Shown: positions 48,115 through 58,560, counted from the first letter of the stretch. The stretch is 64,000 bases of DNA from Oceanicella actignis (GCF_008124525.1 NZ_VNHJ01000004.1:1-64000), one strand, 5' to 3'. The notes: generated by a model not told the origin, from the sequence alone. A program made the numbers and translations.

Positions 48115-48539
48115 ATTGCGCCCGAGGCTAGCGCCGCGCCGCGCCGCGCGCAAGGGCCCGCGGGCGGCCGCTGCGCGCGCGCCCCGCCTCGCCCGACGCC
48201 GCCTCGCCAGACGCCGCCTTGCGCCGCCTGCGTCGCAGGTCGTCGCGGCGGCGCGCCTTCGCGCCGCGTCAGGCGCGCCGAACGTCATGCATGGCGCGCT
48301 GCATCCGGCGCCGCGCCGCAAGGCCGCCGCGCCCCTCGATTCGCAGCCCTCCCGCGCCCGCCCTCCCGCGCCATCGGCCGCGCCCGCCGGCCCGCGCAAT
48401 CGGCCGCTCGCCCACCGCGACGCGGCGCCCGGCGCGCCGCCTGCCCGGCCCGTGCTAGAACCGAGGCGTCGCCGCGCCGCGGCGGCGAATCAACCGCCCC
48501 GCACGGGGGCGCGAACGACAGAACGGAGACCGCCCGCGC
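48115..48539. other. Intergenic region between the thiamine operon and moeA
   Basis: These 425 bases are GC-rich with no family-like frame. A 15-bp tandem duplication (GCCTCGCCCGACGCC at 48186-48200 and a copy with one change at 48201-48215) is visible. The promoter of the thiamine operon must lie near 48115-48180 and that of moeA near 48450-48530; neither has a clear consensus. Confidence 0.5.
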
Positions 48540-49730
48540 ATGATCACCGTCGAAGACGCCCTGAGCCGCGTGCTCGCCCTGGCCGCCCCCCTGCCCCGGA
48601 TCGAGGAGGTTCCGCTGACCGAGGCCGCCGGCCGCGTGCTGGCCCGCCCCCTGCGCGCGCGCCGCACCCAGCCGCCCTTCGCCGCCTCGGCCATGGACGG
48701 CTACGCCCTGCGCGGCGACGAGCTGCGCCCCGGCGCGCGGTTCCGCGTGATCGGCGCGGCGCGCGCGGGCCAGCGCTTCGACGGGCGCGTGGGGCCGGGC
48801 GAGGCGGTGCGCATCTTCACCGGCGCGCCCATGCCCGAAGGGGCCGACCGCGTGCTGATCCAGGAGGACGCCGCGCCCGAAGACGACGGCGCCTTCATCC
48901 GCGTGCGCGAGAATCCCGACGCGGCGCGCCATGTGCGCCCGGCCGGCGGCGACTTCGCCGAGGGCGATCTGTTCGCGCCCCGCCGGCTGAGCGCGCGCGA
49001 CGTGGCGCTTCTGGCCGCCATGAACATCGACCGCGTGCCCGTGCGCGCCCGTCCGCGCGTGGCGCTGATCCCCACGGGCGACGAGCTGGTCGAGCCCGGC
49101 CAGACCCCCGGCCCCGATCAGATCGTCAGCTCGAACGGCTACGGGCTGCACGCCATGCTGCGCGAGGCGGGCGCCGATCCGTTCCTGACCCCCATCGCGC
49201 GCGACGACCCGGCCAGCCTGCGCGCCGCGCTCGAGGCGGCGGCCGAGGCCGACATGATCGTCACGCTGGGGGGCGCCTCGGTGGGCGAGCATGACCTGGT
49301 GCGCGCGGCCTTGCTCGCGGCGGGGGCCGAGCTGTCGTTCCACAAGATCGCCATGCGCCCGGGCAAGCCGCTCATGGCCGGGCGGCTGGGACGCGCGACG
49401 GCGCTGGGGCTGCCGGGCAATCCGGTCTCGGCCATGGTGTGCGGCGCGCTCTTCGCCGTGCCGGCCGCGCGCGCCCTGGCCGGCGACCCGGCCCCCGCCC
49501 CGCGGCGGCTGACGGCGCGCCTGGCGCATCCGCTGCCGGCCAACGGCCCGCGCGCCCATTACGCGCGCGCGCGGCTGATCGACGGCCCCGACGGCCCCGC
49601 GCTCGAGATTTTCGCCAATCAGGACAGCGCCGTTCTGTCGCTCCTGGCCGCGGCCGACTGCCTGGCCGAGATCCCCGCGAACGCGCCGGCGATGGAGACG
49701 GGAACGAATTTGAAATATATTCCCCTTTAA
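48540..49730 (+). CDS. moeA: Molybdopterin molybdotransferase
   Basis: Inserts molybdate into adenylated molybdopterin, the last step of molybdenum cofactor assembly. The 396-residue product has domain order of MoeA: ITVEDALSRVLALAAPLPRIEEVPLTEAAGRVLA, FAASAMDGYALRG, GEAVRIFTGAPMPEGADRVLIQED, then VALIPTGDELVEPG, GGASVGEHDLVRAAL and the MPT-binding KIAMRPGKPLMAGRLG..LGLPGNPVSAMVCGALF. It is followed by lexA after 83 bases. A moeA-lexA neighbourhood is common in Rhodobacterales. Confidence 0.97.
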   Translation: MITVEDALSRVLALAAPLPRIEEVPLTEAAGRVLARPLRARRTQPPFAASAMDGYALRGDELRPGARFRVIGAARAGQRFDGRVGPGEAVRIFTGAPMPEGADRVLIQEDAAPEDDGAFIRVRENPDAARHVRPAGGDFAEGDLFAPRRLSARDVALLAAMNIDRVPVRARPRVALIPTGDELVEPGQTPGPDQIVSSNGYGLHAMLREAGADPFLTPIARDDPASLRAALEAAAEADMIVTLGGASVGEHDLVRAALLAAGAELSFHKIAMRPGKPLMAGRLGRATALGLPGNPVSAMVCGALFAVPAARALAGDPAPAPRRLTARLAHPLPANGPRAHYARARLIDGPDGPALEIFANQDSAVLSLLAAADCLAEIPANAPAMETGTNLKYIPL

Positions 49731-49752
49731 GTTGATCTCAATTGTCAATGCG

Positions 49753-49781
49753 TTGACACAAAACAGGAACCTAAGTAGAAC
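49753..49781 (+). promoter_or_regulatory. lexA promoter with overlapping SOS box
   Basis: TTGACA (49753-49758), a 17-base spacer and TAGAAC (49776-49781) form a promoter. The SOS box GAAC-N7-GAAC (49767-49781), the alphaproteobacterial LexA site read in reverse, covers the -10. The -35 also forms a palindrome with TGTCAA at 49743-49748 (TGTCAA-N4-TTGACA). LexA autorepression is expected. Confidence 0.85.
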
Positions 49782-49813
49782 GTGACAATGGGAACGACGG
49801 AGCCGGGGACGCC

Positions 49814-50521
49814 ATGCTGACCAAGAAACAACGCGAGCTGCTCGCCTTCCTGCACGAGAGGATCGAGGCCGAGGGCGTCTCGCCCTCATTCGACGAGATG
49901 AAGGACGCGCTCAAGCTGCGCTCGAAATCGGGCATCCACCGGCTGATCACCGCGCTCGAGGAGCGCGGCTTCATCCGCCGCCTGCCCCATCGCGCGCGCG
50001 CCATCGAGATCCTGCGCCTGCCCGAGGCGCTGACCGCCGAGCGGCGCGGAGGCTTCGCGCCCCGCGTGATCGAGGGCGGCGCGGCCGAGCCCGACCCGCG
50101 CCCGACCGGCGCCTTCGCCGCCGCCATGCCCGAGGGGGCGACCTCGATCCCCATCATGGGCCGCATCGCCGCGGGCGTGCCGATCGAGGCCATCCAGACC
50201 GAGCACGGCCGCGTGCAGGCGCCCAGCACCATGCTGCGCCCCGGGGCCGAGCATTACGCGCTCGAGGTGCGGGGCGACTCGATGATCGAGGCCGGCATCC
50301 ATGACGGCGACATCGTCGTCATCCAGCGGCAGGAGGTGGCGCAGAACGGCGACATCGTCGTCGCCCTGGTCGAGGAGGAGGAAGCCACGCTCAAGCGGCT
50401 GCGCCGGCGCGGCGACACGATCGCGCTCGAGGCCGCCAACCCGGCTTACGAGACCCGCGTCTATCCGGCCGACAAGGTCCGCATCCAGGGCAAGCTGGTG
50501 GGGCTGATCCGCTCTTACTGA
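49814..50521 (+). CDS. lexA: SOS-response repressor LexA
   Basis: Represses DNA-damage genes and cleaves itself when RecA is activated. The 235-residue product has the winged helix-turn-helix [55 protein letters not shown] (1-60), the Ala-Gly cleavage site in [11 protein letters not shown], the catalytic Ser in [15 protein letters not shown] and the Lys in [12 protein letters not shown]. The linker is longer than in E. coli, as is normal in alphaproteobacteria. Confidence 0.97.
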   Translation: MLTKKQRELLAFLHERIEAEGVSPSFDEMKDALKLRSKSGIHRLITALEERGFIRRLPHRARAIEILRLPEALTAERRGGFAPRVIEGGAAEPDPRPTGAFAAAMPEGATSIPIMGRIAAGVPIEAIQTEHGRVQAPSTMLRPGAEHYALEVRGDSMIEAGIHDGDIVVIQRQEVAQNGDIVVALVEEEEATLKRLRRRGDTIALEAANPAYETRVYPADKVRIQGKLVGLIRSY

Positions 50522-50690
50522 GCCGCCGCCAGCCCCCGCTTGCGCCCCGGCTTCGGGGGGCGCGCGTCCTGACGGCGCCCGGCGGCCGGGGGCGCGTCCG
50601 GGAGATCATTCGGCGGCGCGCCGCCGGGGCGTGCGGGGAACGGTCCGAGCCCGAGGGCTCCGGGCCCTCCTTCGCCCCAGGCGGGCGGTC

Positions 50691-52781
50691 TCAGCCGCCG
50701 CCCCCGCCCCACAGCCGCCCCCGCGCCGCCGGCAACGCGCCCTCGATCCGCAGCGCGTCGCCGTCGGGCCGCACCGCCGCCGCGCCCAGCCGCGCCAGCT
50801 CGGCGTCGGTCAGCGCCAGGCACCCGCCCTCGGGCGCGGGGCCGGGCCGCCGCGGCAGGATGAGCAGCGTGCGCGGCGCGCACAGCGCCGCCGGATCGGG
50901 CGCGCGCCGACCGGCCAGCACCACGCGCCAGCCATTCGACATCTCGCCCCGGGCGCCGGTCTTGTCGCGCTCGAGCCCCGGGCGCGCGGCGGCGGTCTTC
51001 TGGTCTGCGCCGTCGCCGTCGCGCGCAAGCCAGGTCTCGATCGCATAGCCCGCGCCGCGCGCGCGATCCACCGCCCGCCCCTCGGGCCCCATCAGCCCGA
51101 TCGCCTGCCCCTCGGGCGCGATCAAGAGCTCGGGCCGGTCGCCGCCCTGCGCCCACATCGCCAGCCCCGCCGCCAGCGCCGCCGCCCCGCCCAGCCGCAT
51201 GCGCGTGCGCCACAGGCACAGCCACAGGCCGCCAAGCGCGATCAGCGCCAGCGCGCCCTCGGGCGGAGCGACCACCGGGCGCACCGCGTCGGGCATCTGC
51301 GCCGCCAGCCGCGCCACCCAAAGGATGACGCCGATCCCCTCGCCCATGGCCCACAGCGCCGGCCCGGCCGCGCCCAACGGCGCCAGCGCCGCCGCCAGCA
51401 CCGCCGCCGGCATCACCCAGAACGACATCACCGGCACCGCGATCATGTTCGCCGGCAGCCCGTAAAGGGGCAGCCGGTTGAAGGCGGCCGCGGCGAAGGG
51501 CGCCGTCGCCATCCCGGCGATGAGCGAGGTCAGCGCCACCCCGGCCGCGATCCGGCCGATGCGCCCAGGCAGGCCCGGGCGCCGCTCGGGCGACGACGTC
51601 AGGCCGCGCTCGCGCACCCACTCGTAGAAGGCGATCAGCGCCCCGGTGGCGGCGAACGACATCTGAAAGCCCGCGTCGAACAGGCTTTCGGGTCTGAGCA
51701 GCAGGATGACCAGCGCCGCCGCCGCCAGCGCCCGCAACGAGATGGCCGCGCGGTCGATCATCAGCGCCGTCAGCGCGACCGCCGCCATCAGGAAGGCGCG
51801 CTGCGTGGCCACCGACGCGCCCGACAGCACCAGATAGACCAGCCCCGCCGCCATCGCCGCCGCCGCCGCGGCCTTCTTCGGCTCGACGCGCAGCGCCGCC
51901 GCCGGGATCAGCGCCAGAGCCATGCGCGCCACCGCGAAGACCAGCGCCGAGAGCAGCCCCATGTGCAGCCCGGAAATCGCCAGCAGATGCGCCAGGTTCG
52001 AATCGCGCAGCGCCTGAAGCGCCTCCTGCGTCACCCCCTCGCGCACGCCGACGAGGATCGCCGCCGCGAAGGCCCCCCGCTCGCCGGGCACGGCGGCCTG
52101 AATGGCGCGGGCGATGGCGCCGCGCGCGCGTCCGATCCAGTCCTGCGCGCGCGCCAGCTGGCCCTGCAGCTCGGCCGGCGGGGCGGGCATGGCGGGACCG
52201 CGCGCGAACCCCACCCCGCCGACGCCGTGAAACCACGCCCAGCGGCGGAAGTCGAAGCCCCCCGGCTCGACCGGCGGGGCGGGCGGGCCGATTCGCGCGT
52301 AAAGGGCGACTCGCTCGCCCACCCGCACGTCGCGCGCGAAGTCGCCCTCGAGCAACGCGACGCGCACGCGGCGCGGCGTGTCGGCGCGCGCCAGGCCGTA
52401 GATGATGACGTCCTCCAGCATCACGCGGCGCATGTCGGTGCGCGAGCGCGTGATCTCGACGATGCGCCCCTCGACCGTGGCGTCGATGGCGGCCGGCAGC
52501 ACCGGCGCGGCGACCGCCCGCGCCCGCAGCCCCGCCGCCGAGAAGCCGGCGCAAAGCAGCCCCAGCGCCATCAGCGCCAGCCGCAGCCAGGGCGCGCGGC
52601 CGGCGAAGGCGGCCGGGATCAGCGCCGCGGCCGCCGCCGTCGCCGCCGACAGGGCCCATGCGCCCGGCTCGTCGGGGCCCTGGAAGTAGACCCAGCTTCC
52701 GAAGCCGAAGCAGACGGGCGCCCACAGCGCGGCCCGGCGGCGTTCGCGCAACAGCCAGTCAACCAGATCTTCACGCCTCAA
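50691..52781 (-). CDS. comEC: ComEC/Rec2 family competence protein
   Basis: A large membrane channel family (696 residues) that carries single-stranded DNA across the inner membrane during transformation. An N-terminal helix pair and OB-like DUF4131 region come first (about 25-230), then the competence core (AAILVGVREGVTQEALQALRDSNLAHLLAISGLHMGLLSALVFAVARMALALIP, about 245-300) with about ten helices. After the last helix only a short, degenerate C-terminal part follows (LLIAPEGQAIGLMGPEGRAVDRARG...), with none of the HxHxDH motifs of the metallo-beta-lactamase domain seen in full ComEC. This short form is frequent in alphaproteobacteria. It is divergent from gltX. Confidence 0.9.
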   Translation of the reverse strand: MRREDLVDWLLRERRRAALWAPVCFGFGSWVYFQGPDEPGAWALSAATAAAAALIPAAFAGRAPWLRLALMALGLLCAGFSAAGLRARAVAAPVLPAAIDATVEGRIVEITRSRTDMRRVMLEDVIIYGLARADTPRRVRVALLEGDFARDVRVGERVALYARIGPPAPPVEPGGFDFRRWAWFHGVGGVGFARGPAMPAPPAELQGQLARAQDWIGRARGAIARAIQAAVPGERGAFAAAILVGVREGVTQEALQALRDSNLAHLLAISGLHMGLLSALVFAVARMALALIPAAALRVEPKKAAAAAAMAAGLVYLVLSGASVATQRAFLMAAVALTALMIDRAAISLRALAAAALVILLLRPESLFDAGFQMSFAATGALIAFYEWVRERGLTSSPERRPGLPGRIGRIAAGVALTSLIAGMATAPFAAAAFNRLPLYGLPANMIAVPVMSFWVMPAAVLAAALAPLGAAGPALWAMGEGIGVILWVARLAAQMPDAVRPVVAPPEGALALIALGGLWLCLWRTRMRLGGAAALAAGLAMWAQGGDRPELLIAPEGQAIGLMGPEGRAVDRARGAGYAIETWLARDGDGADQKTAAARPGLERDKTGARGEMSNGWRVVLAGRRAPDPAALCAPRTLLILPRRPGPAPEGGCLALTDAELARLGAAAVRPDGDALRIEGALPAARGRLWGGGGG

Positions 52782-52854
52782 GCCGCTTGTTCTCCGTGCG
52801 AAGGGTTGCGATAAGACCGGCGCACTTTAGACAAAATCGGGACGCGATGAAGCC

Positions 52855-54288
52855 ATGACTCCGACCAGGACCGAAGACGCCCCTGTCGTCACGCGATTCG
52901 CGCCCTCGCCGACGGGCTTCCTGCATATCGGCGGCGCGCGCACGGCGCTGTTCAACTGGCTCTATGCGCGCGGACGCGGCGGGCGGTTCCTGCTCCGGAT
53001 CGAGGACACCGACCGCGCGCGCTCGACGCCCGAGGCGACCGAGGCGATCCTCGAGGGGCTGAAATGGCTCGGCCTCGACTGGGACGGCGAGCCGGTCAGC
53101 CAGTTCTCGCGCGTCGCGCGCCACCGCGAGGTGGCCGAGGCCATGCTGGCCTCGGGCGCGGCCTATCGCTGCTACGCCACCAAGGAAGAGATCGACGCCT
53201 TCCGCGAGGCCGCCCGCGCCGAGGGCCGCCCGCCCCTGTTCCAGAGCCCCTGGCGCGACAAGGGCCCCGAGGACTGGCCCGAGGGCGCGCCCTACGCCGT
53301 GCGCCTGCGCGCCCCGCGCGAGGGGCGCGTGCAGGTCGAGGACGCGGTGCAGGGCACGGTGACCTGGGACGCGGCGCAGATGGACGACCTGATCCTGCTG
53401 CGCTCGGACGGCACGCCCACCTACATGCTGGCCGTGGTGGTGGACGATCACGACATGGGCGTGACGCATGTGATCCGCGGCGACGACCACCTGACCAACG
53501 CCGCGCGCCAGACGCTGATCTACCAGGCCATGGGCTGGCGCACGCCGGTCTTCGCGCACATCCCGCTGATCCACGGCCCCGACGGCGCCAAGCTGTCCAA
53601 GCGCCACGGCGCGCTGGGGGTCGAGGAATACCGCAAGATGGGCTACCTGCCCGAGGCCATGCGCAACTATCTGGCGCGGCTGGGCTGGAGCCATGGCGAC
53701 GACGAGTTCTTCGACGACGCCCAGGCGCAGGCCTGGTTCGACCTGCCCGGCATCGGCAAGAGCGCGGCGCGCTTCGACTTCGCCAAGCTGGCCAATCTGA
53801 ACGGCCAGCACATGCGCGCGGCTTCGGACGCGCGGCTGGTCGAGGCGGTGAAGGATCTTTTCGCAGCGCAACAAAAGCCCCTGCCCGACCCGGCCCGGCT
53901 GGCGATGCTCGAGCAGGCGATGCCCGGCCTTAAGGAACGCGCCAAGACCATCGTCGAACTCGTTGACATCGCCTACTATATTCTCGCCGATCGGCCCCTC
54001 GAGCCGGACGAGAAGGCGCGCCGCATCCTGGACGAGGATGCGCGCCGGATGCTGGCCAGATTGACTTCGCAATTGCGGAATGCTAGCCCGTGGGACGGCG
54101 CTGCGCTGGAGGCTCTGGTGCGCGGCTTCGCCGAAACCGAAGGGCTGAAGCTGGGCAAGATCGCGCAACCGCTTCGCGCCGCCCTGACGGGCCGCGCGGT
54201 CTCGCCCGGCGTCTTCGACGTGATGGTCACGCTCGGACGCGACGAGACCCTCGCGCGGATCGAGGACGCCGTTCAAGGCACGAAATGA
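52855..54288 (+). CDS. gltX: Glutamate--tRNA ligase
   Basis: A class I synthetase of 477 residues that charges tRNA-Glu (and often tRNA-Gln in organisms with GatCAB). The HIGH motif is [25 protein letters not shown] (12-36) and the KMSKS motif is [11 protein letters not shown] (about 245-255). The C-terminal helical anticodon domain starts around 320. The sequence differs from the Glu-Q-tRNA(Asp) synthetase type by having this domain. It is followed 86 bases later by gltA in the same direction. Confidence 0.97.
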   Translation: MTPTRTEDAPVVTRFAPSPTGFLHIGGARTALFNWLYARGRGGRFLLRIEDTDRARSTPEATEAILEGLKWLGLDWDGEPVSQFSRVARHREVAEAMLASGAAYRCYATKEEIDAFREAARAEGRPPLFQSPWRDKGPEDWPEGAPYAVRLRAPREGRVQVEDAVQGTVTWDAAQMDDLILLRSDGTPTYMLAVVVDDHDMGVTHVIRGDDHLTNAARQTLIYQAMGWRTPVFAHIPLIHGPDGAKLSKRHGALGVEEYRKMGYLPEAMRNYLARLGWSHGDDEFFDDAQAQAWFDLPGIGKSAARFDFAKLANLNGQHMRAASDARLVEAVKDLFAAQQKPLPDPARLAMLEQAMPGLKERAKTIVELVDIAYYILADRPLEPDEKARRILDEDARRMLARLTSQLRNASPWDGAALEALVRGFAETEGLKLGKIAQPLRAALTGRAVSPGVFDVMVTLGRDETLARIEDAVQGTK

Positions 54289-54374
54289 CCGAACGCGGTG
54301 GCGCGCCTGCGCGGCCGCGGAGCAAGATCGGGCGCGACGTCAGCGCCAAGCAACCATCAAGGGGGGTTTTGCCC

Positions 54375-55670
54375 ATGAGCACGAACACGAGCCGGTCCGC
54401 GACCCTGTCCATCGACGGACGTCAGGTCGAGCTTCCCGTACGCGACGGCACCCTTGGCCCGTCGGTCGTGGACATCCAGCGTCTCTATGCGGATGCGGGC
54501 GTGTTCACCTTCGACCCCGGCTTCACCTCGACCGCCGCCTGCGAGTCCAAGATCACCTTCATCGACGGCGACAAGGGCGAGCTTCTGTATCGCGGCTATC
54601 CGATCGAGCAGCTGGCCGAGAAGTCGCACTACCTCGAGGTCTGCTACCTGCTGCTTTACGGCGAGCTGCCCGACGCCGCGCAGCTCGAGGATTTCGAGAA
54701 CCGCGTCACGCGCCACACCATGCTGCACGAGCAGATGCAGTATTTCTACCGCGGCTTCAGGCGCGACGCGCACCCGATGGCGATCGTGTGCGGCGTGGTC
54801 GGCGCCATGTCGGCCTTCTACCATGACAGCACCGACATCAACGACCCCTGGCAGCGCGAGGTGGCGACCATTCGCCTGATCGCCAAGATGCCGACCATCG
54901 TCGCCTGGGCGTTCAAGTATTCGATCGGCCAGCCCTTCGTCTATCCGCGCAACGATCTCGACTACGCCTCGAACTTCCTTCACATGTGCTTCGCCGTGCC
55001 GGCCGAGGAGTATCACGTGGACCCGGTGCTGGCGCGCGCGATGGACCGCATCTTCACCCTGCACGCGGATCACGAGCAGAACGCCTCGACCTCGACGGTG
55101 CGGCTGGCGGGCTCGTCGGGCGCGAACCCCTTCGCCTGCATCGCGGCGGGCGTGGCGTGCCTGTGGGGGCCGGCCCATGGCGGGGCGAACGAGGCCTGCC
55201 TGAACATGCTGCGCGAGATCGGCACCGTCGACCGCATCCCCGAATACATCAAGCGCGCCAAGGACAAGGACGATCCCTTCCGCCTGATGGGCTTCGGCCA
55301 CCGCGTCTACAAGAACTTCGACCCCCGCGCCAAGGTGATGAAGCAGAGCGCGGACGAGGTGCTGCACCTGCTGGGCATCGACGACAACCCGACCCTGCAG
55401 GTCGCCAAGGAGCTGGAGCGCATCGCGCTCGAGGACGAATACTTCATCGAGAAGAAGCTCTACCCGAACGTGGACTTCTATTCGGGCATCATCCTCGAGG
55501 CCATGGGCTTCCCGACCTCGATGTTCACCGCGCTGTTCGCCATGTCGCGCACCGTCGGCTGGATCGCGCAGTGGAAGGAGATGATCGAGGAGAAGTCCAA
55601 GATCGGCCGCCCGCGCCAGCTCTACACCGGCCCGGTGCGCCGCGACTATGTCGAGGTCGAAAACCGCTGA
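54375..55670 (+). CDS. gltA: Citrate synthase, type II
   Basis: Entry of acetyl-CoA to the TCA cycle: oxaloacetate plus acetyl-CoA gives citrate. The 431-residue product is the NADH-sensitive hexameric type, with an N-terminal regulatory beta part ([31 protein letters not shown]), [38 protein letters not shown], the catalytic His in ADHEQNAST and the His and Asp in [17 protein letters not shown] and NVDFYSG. The ATG at 54375 gives the family start. Confidence 0.98.
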   Translation: MSTNTSRSATLSIDGRQVELPVRDGTLGPSVVDIQRLYADAGVFTFDPGFTSTAACESKITFIDGDKGELLYRGYPIEQLAEKSHYLEVCYLLLYGELPDAAQLEDFENRVTRHTMLHEQMQYFYRGFRRDAHPMAIVCGVVGAMSAFYHDSTDINDPWQREVATIRLIAKMPTIVAWAFKYSIGQPFVYPRNDLDYASNFLHMCFAVPAEEYHVDPVLARAMDRIFTLHADHEQNASTSTVRLAGSSGANPFACIAAGVACLWGPAHGGANEACLNMLREIGTVDRIPEYIKRAKDKDDPFRLMGFGHRVYKNFDPRAKVMKQSADEVLHLLGIDDNPTLQVAKELERIALEDEYFIEKKLYPNVDFYSGIILEAMGFPTSMFTALFAMSRTVGWIAQWKEMIEEKSKIGRPRQLYTGPVRRDYVEVENR

Positions 55671-55692
55671 GCCCGGCCCCGCCGGACAAGCG

Positions 55693-55719
55693 AAAGGCCC
55701 CGCCATGGCGGGGCCTTTT
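55693..55719 (+). terminator. Terminator of gltA, probably bidirectional
   Basis: A perfect 20-base palindrome (55696-55715) is flanked by AAA on the left and four T residues on the right. It lies 22 bases after the gltA stop and could also stop transcripts of lysS from the other strand, 140 bases away. Confidence 0.92.
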
Positions 55720-55858
55720 GCGTATCGGGCGGCTTTTCGCCCCCCCCCAATTTCCCGACGGTTCTTCGCCGCACGTCTTCGCCGCCGGCCGCCATGCGGG
55801 CGCGCGGCGCGCCAAGGCAAGGCCCGGCGACGCCGCGGGGCGCCGGGCCGCGCCCGGA

Positions 55859-57439
55859 TCAATCGGCCAGGCGGCCTTCCAGCGCGCGGTCGATCAGGTC
55901 GGCGGTCTCCTCGACCCCGTAAAGCGCGATGAAGCCGCCGAAGCGCGGGCCCTGGCTGGCGCCCAGCAGCACCTCGTAAAGCGCCTTGAACCAGTCGCGC
56001 AGGTTCTCGAAGCCATGGTCCTTGCCCACCTGATAGACCATGTCCTGCAGCGCCTCGGCATCCGCCCCGCCCTGCCAGGCGCGCAGGCGCGCGCGCAGAT
56101 CGGCCAGCGCGGCGGCCTCGGCCGGGGTCGGGGCGCGGTAGGTCTTGGTCGGCTTGACCTTGTCGTTGTAGTAGGCCACCGCGTGCCCCGCCGCCTGATC
56201 CAGCATCGGGTGCGTCTCGGGGGCGGCGTCCGGGGCGTATTTGCGGATGAAGCCCCACATGGTCGCCTTGTCCTCGGCGCCGGCGGCCGAGGCCAGGTTC
56301 AGCAGCATCGAGAACGGCACCACCATGTCCGAGGCGGGCGGCTGGCCGGCGTGGATGTGCCAGACCGGGTTGCGCAGCCGGTCCTCGAGGCTCTGCTCGG
56401 GATAGGCGCGCAGATGGGCGTGGTATTCGTCCACCGCCTTGGGGATCACGTCCCAGTGCAGGCGCTTGGCGGCCTTGGGCTTTTGATACATGAACAGCTG
56501 CAGGCTCTCGGGGCTGGCGTAGGTCAGCCACTCCTCGATGGTCAGCCCGTTGCCCTTCGACTTCGAGATCTTCTGCCCCTCGCCGTCCAGGAACAGCTCG
56601 TAGTTGAACAGCTCGGGCGTCGGGCGGCCCAGCACGCGGCAGATCTTCGCGCCGATCTGCGCCGAGGGGATCAGGTCCTTGCCGTGCATCTCGTAATCGA
56701 CGCCGAGCGCGGCCCAGCGCATGGCCCAGTCGGGCTTCCACTGCAGCTTCACATGCCCGCCGGTGACGGGGATCTCGACGCGCTCGCCGTCGGGCTCGGC
56801 ATACACGATCGTGCCGCGCTTGAGGTTGCGCTCGAGCGTCGGGACCTGCAGCACATGCCCCGTCTTGGGGCTGATGGGCAGGAAGGGCGAATAGGTGGCC
56901 TGGCGCTCCTCGCCCAGGGTGGGCAGCATGATGGCCATGATCTCGTCGAACTTCTCGAGGCAGCGCAGCAGCATCTCGTCGAAGCGGCCCGAGCGGTAAT
57001 ACTCGGTCGAGGAGGCGAACTCGTAGTCGAAGCCGAACTGGTCGAGAAAGGCGCGCAGGCGCGCGTTGTTGTGCGCGCCGAAGCTTTCATGCGTGCCGAA
57101 GGGGTCGCGCACGCGCGTCAGCGGCAGGTTCAGGTCCTTTTCCAGCTCCTCGCGGTTCGGCACGTTCGAGGGAACCTTGCGCAGCCCGTCCATGTCGTCC
57201 GAGAAGCACAGCAGCCGCGTGGGGATGTCCGAGAGGGCCTCGAAGGCGCGGCGCACCATGGTCGTGCGCGCCACCTCGCCGAAGGTGCCGATATGCGGCA
57301 GCCCCGAGGGGCCGTAGCCGGTCTCGAACAGCACGTAGCCTTTCTCGGGGGGCTTCTTCTCGTAGCGTTTGACCAGCCGGCGCGCTTCCTCGAAAGGCCA
57401 GGCCCGGGAGGTCATCGCGGCTTCGCGCAGCTTGGTCAT
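55859..57439 (-). CDS. lysS: Lysine--tRNA ligase, class I
   Basis: A class I, archaeal-type lysyl-tRNA synthetase of 526 residues. The HIGH-like motif is [18 protein letters not shown] (about 43-60) and the KMSKS motif is KISKSKGNG (about 283-291). Most bacteria have the unrelated class II enzyme; class I is standard in many alphaproteobacteria and spirochaetes. No class II lysS is in the window, so this is probably the sole enzyme. An internal Met at residue 9 ([14 protein letters not shown]) may be the start, as it matches the family better. Confidence 0.96.
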   Translation of the reverse strand: MTKLREAAMTSRAWPFEEARRLVKRYEKKPPEKGYVLFETGYGPSGLPHIGTFGEVARTTMVRRAFEALSDIPTRLLCFSDDMDGLRKVPSNVPNREELEKDLNLPLTRVRDPFGTHESFGAHNNARLRAFLDQFGFDYEFASSTEYYRSGRFDEMLLRCLEKFDEIMAIMLPTLGEERQATYSPFLPISPKTGHVLQVPTLERNLKRGTIVYAEPDGERVEIPVTGGHVKLQWKPDWAMRWAALGVDYEMHGKDLIPSAQIGAKICRVLGRPTPELFNYELFLDGEGQKISKSKGNGLTIEEWLTYASPESLQLFMYQKPKAAKRLHWDVIPKAVDEYHAHLRAYPEQSLEDRLRNPVWHIHAGQPPASDMVVPFSMLLNLASAAGAEDKATMWGFIRKYAPDAAPETHPMLDQAAGHAVAYYNDKVKPTKTYRAPTPAEAAALADLRARLRAWQGGADAEALQDMVYQVGKDHGFENLRDWFKALYEVLLGASQGPRFGGFIALYGVEETADLIDRALEGRLAD

Positions 57440-57654
57440 CGGCGTTCGTCCTTCGAAACTGGGCGGGGGCGGCGCCCCCTTGCGGCCCGCGGGGCCTCCG
57501 CGCCGGGCGCGGCGCAGGGCGGGCGCGGGGCGGGCGGCGGCGCGCGCGGCGGGCTGGCGCGCGCGGGCCCCAGTTCCTATTGCCCGCGCGCGTCGCGGTC
57601 AATATCGTGCGCGCGCGCCCCGCGACAGGCGGCGCTCTGGCAGGAGGCGAAGCG

Positions 57655-58077
57655 ATGACGGTCCTGACCCCGCAGGACGCCCTGGTGGCGGTGATGGTGA
57701 CGACCTCGGCGGCCGATCAGCGGCTTTCCACGCCCGAGCTGCTCTCGATCGAGCGGATCGTGAGCGCCATGCCCGCCTTCGAGGGCTACGACCCCGACCG
57801 CGTGGCGATGGTCTCGCGCATGGTGATGGACATGCTGTCCGAGGAGGACGGCCTCGACGCCATACTGGGCCTTGTGCGCGAGGCCCTGCCCGACGAGCTG
57901 GGCGAGACCGCCTACGCCATGGCCTGCGACGTGGCGGCGGCGGACGGGCGGGTCAAGATGACGGAGCTGCGGTTTCTGGAGATGGTGCGCCACGAGCTGA
58001 ACGTCGGCCGCCTGGCCGCAGCGGCCATCGAGCGCGGCGCACGCGCGCGCCACATGCGCATTCCGCGCGCGGACTGA
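57655..58077 (+). CDS. TerB-family (tellurite-resistance-like) protein
   Basis: A 140-residue all-helical protein with two TerB-type Asp repeats: the first (about 3-60, VLTPQDALVAVMVTTSAADQRLSTPELLSIERIV) and the second (AMACDVAAADGRVKMTELRFLEMVRHEL). Such proteins bind metal ions through acidic residues and have been linked to membrane stress, but the role is unknown. CAGGAGG precedes the ATG. The last codons (IERGARARHMR) belong to the first copy of a degenerate tandem repeat that continues for about 480 bases past the stop. No other ter genes are nearby. Confidence 0.85.
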   Translation: MTVLTPQDALVAVMVTTSAADQRLSTPELLSIERIVSAMPAFEGYDPDRVAMVSRMVMDMLSEEDGLDAILGLVREALPDELGETAYAMACDVAAADGRVKMTELRFLEMVRHELNVGRLAAAAIERGARARHMRIPRAD

Positions 58078-58560
58078 CCTGCGCCGAGCGCCTTGCGCGG
58101 ATCGACGCGCAGGGACTGAAGGGATCCCACCGAAGCGCGCGGATTGACGCGCGCGGGCGAAAGCCAGCCGGGCGACCGGCCCGGAACGGAACCTCCCGGC
58201 GCGCCCCGCGCGGACCGGCGCGGTCATCGAGCGCGAAGCGCCCGTCACATGCGCGCGACCTGCGCGGGCCGACTTTTTCAGAGCGACGCGCAGGGTCCCA
58301 CCCGCAGGGGCCGACACGCCCGGATCGATGCGCCGGGGCCGAAACCTGCCGGGCGGCCGGCCCGGAGCGGAACCGCCCGGCCTGCCCCGCGCGGACCGTC
58401 GCGGACATGGGGCGCGAGGCGCGCCACATGCGCGGATCGGCTTGTGCGCAGCGACGCGCAGGGACCGCCATGATGGCTCCGGCGCGCGCAGATTGACGCG
58501 CCGGGCGGCGGCCATGAACCGGCCCCCGCCCGGCGCGGACCGCCCGGCGCGGGGTCGGCC
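58020..58560. repeat. Degenerate tandem repeat, ~170-180 bp unit
   Basis: Two full units (58141-58320 and 58321-58490) and two partial units (58020-58140 inside and after the TerB-like gene, and 58491 to about 58560) share ordered blocks: GGAT(T/C)GA near the start, CCGGCCCGGA(A/G)CGGAAC, CCCCGCGCGGACCG, CACATGCGC (58051, 58246, 58425) and CGACGCGCAGGG (58103, 58284, 58452). Spacings are about 180 and 168 bases. Identity between units is imperfect. No T-tract hairpin or family-like frame is in it. It fills the whole gap between the TerB-like gene and dacB. Confidence 0.8.

Noticed and set aside
58081-58515. Protein-coding genes within the repeat array
   Set aside because: Open frames exist on both strands in several phases, but they are Arg/Gly/Pro-rich, have no ribosome site and do not keep frame between units (unit spacings about 181 and 168).
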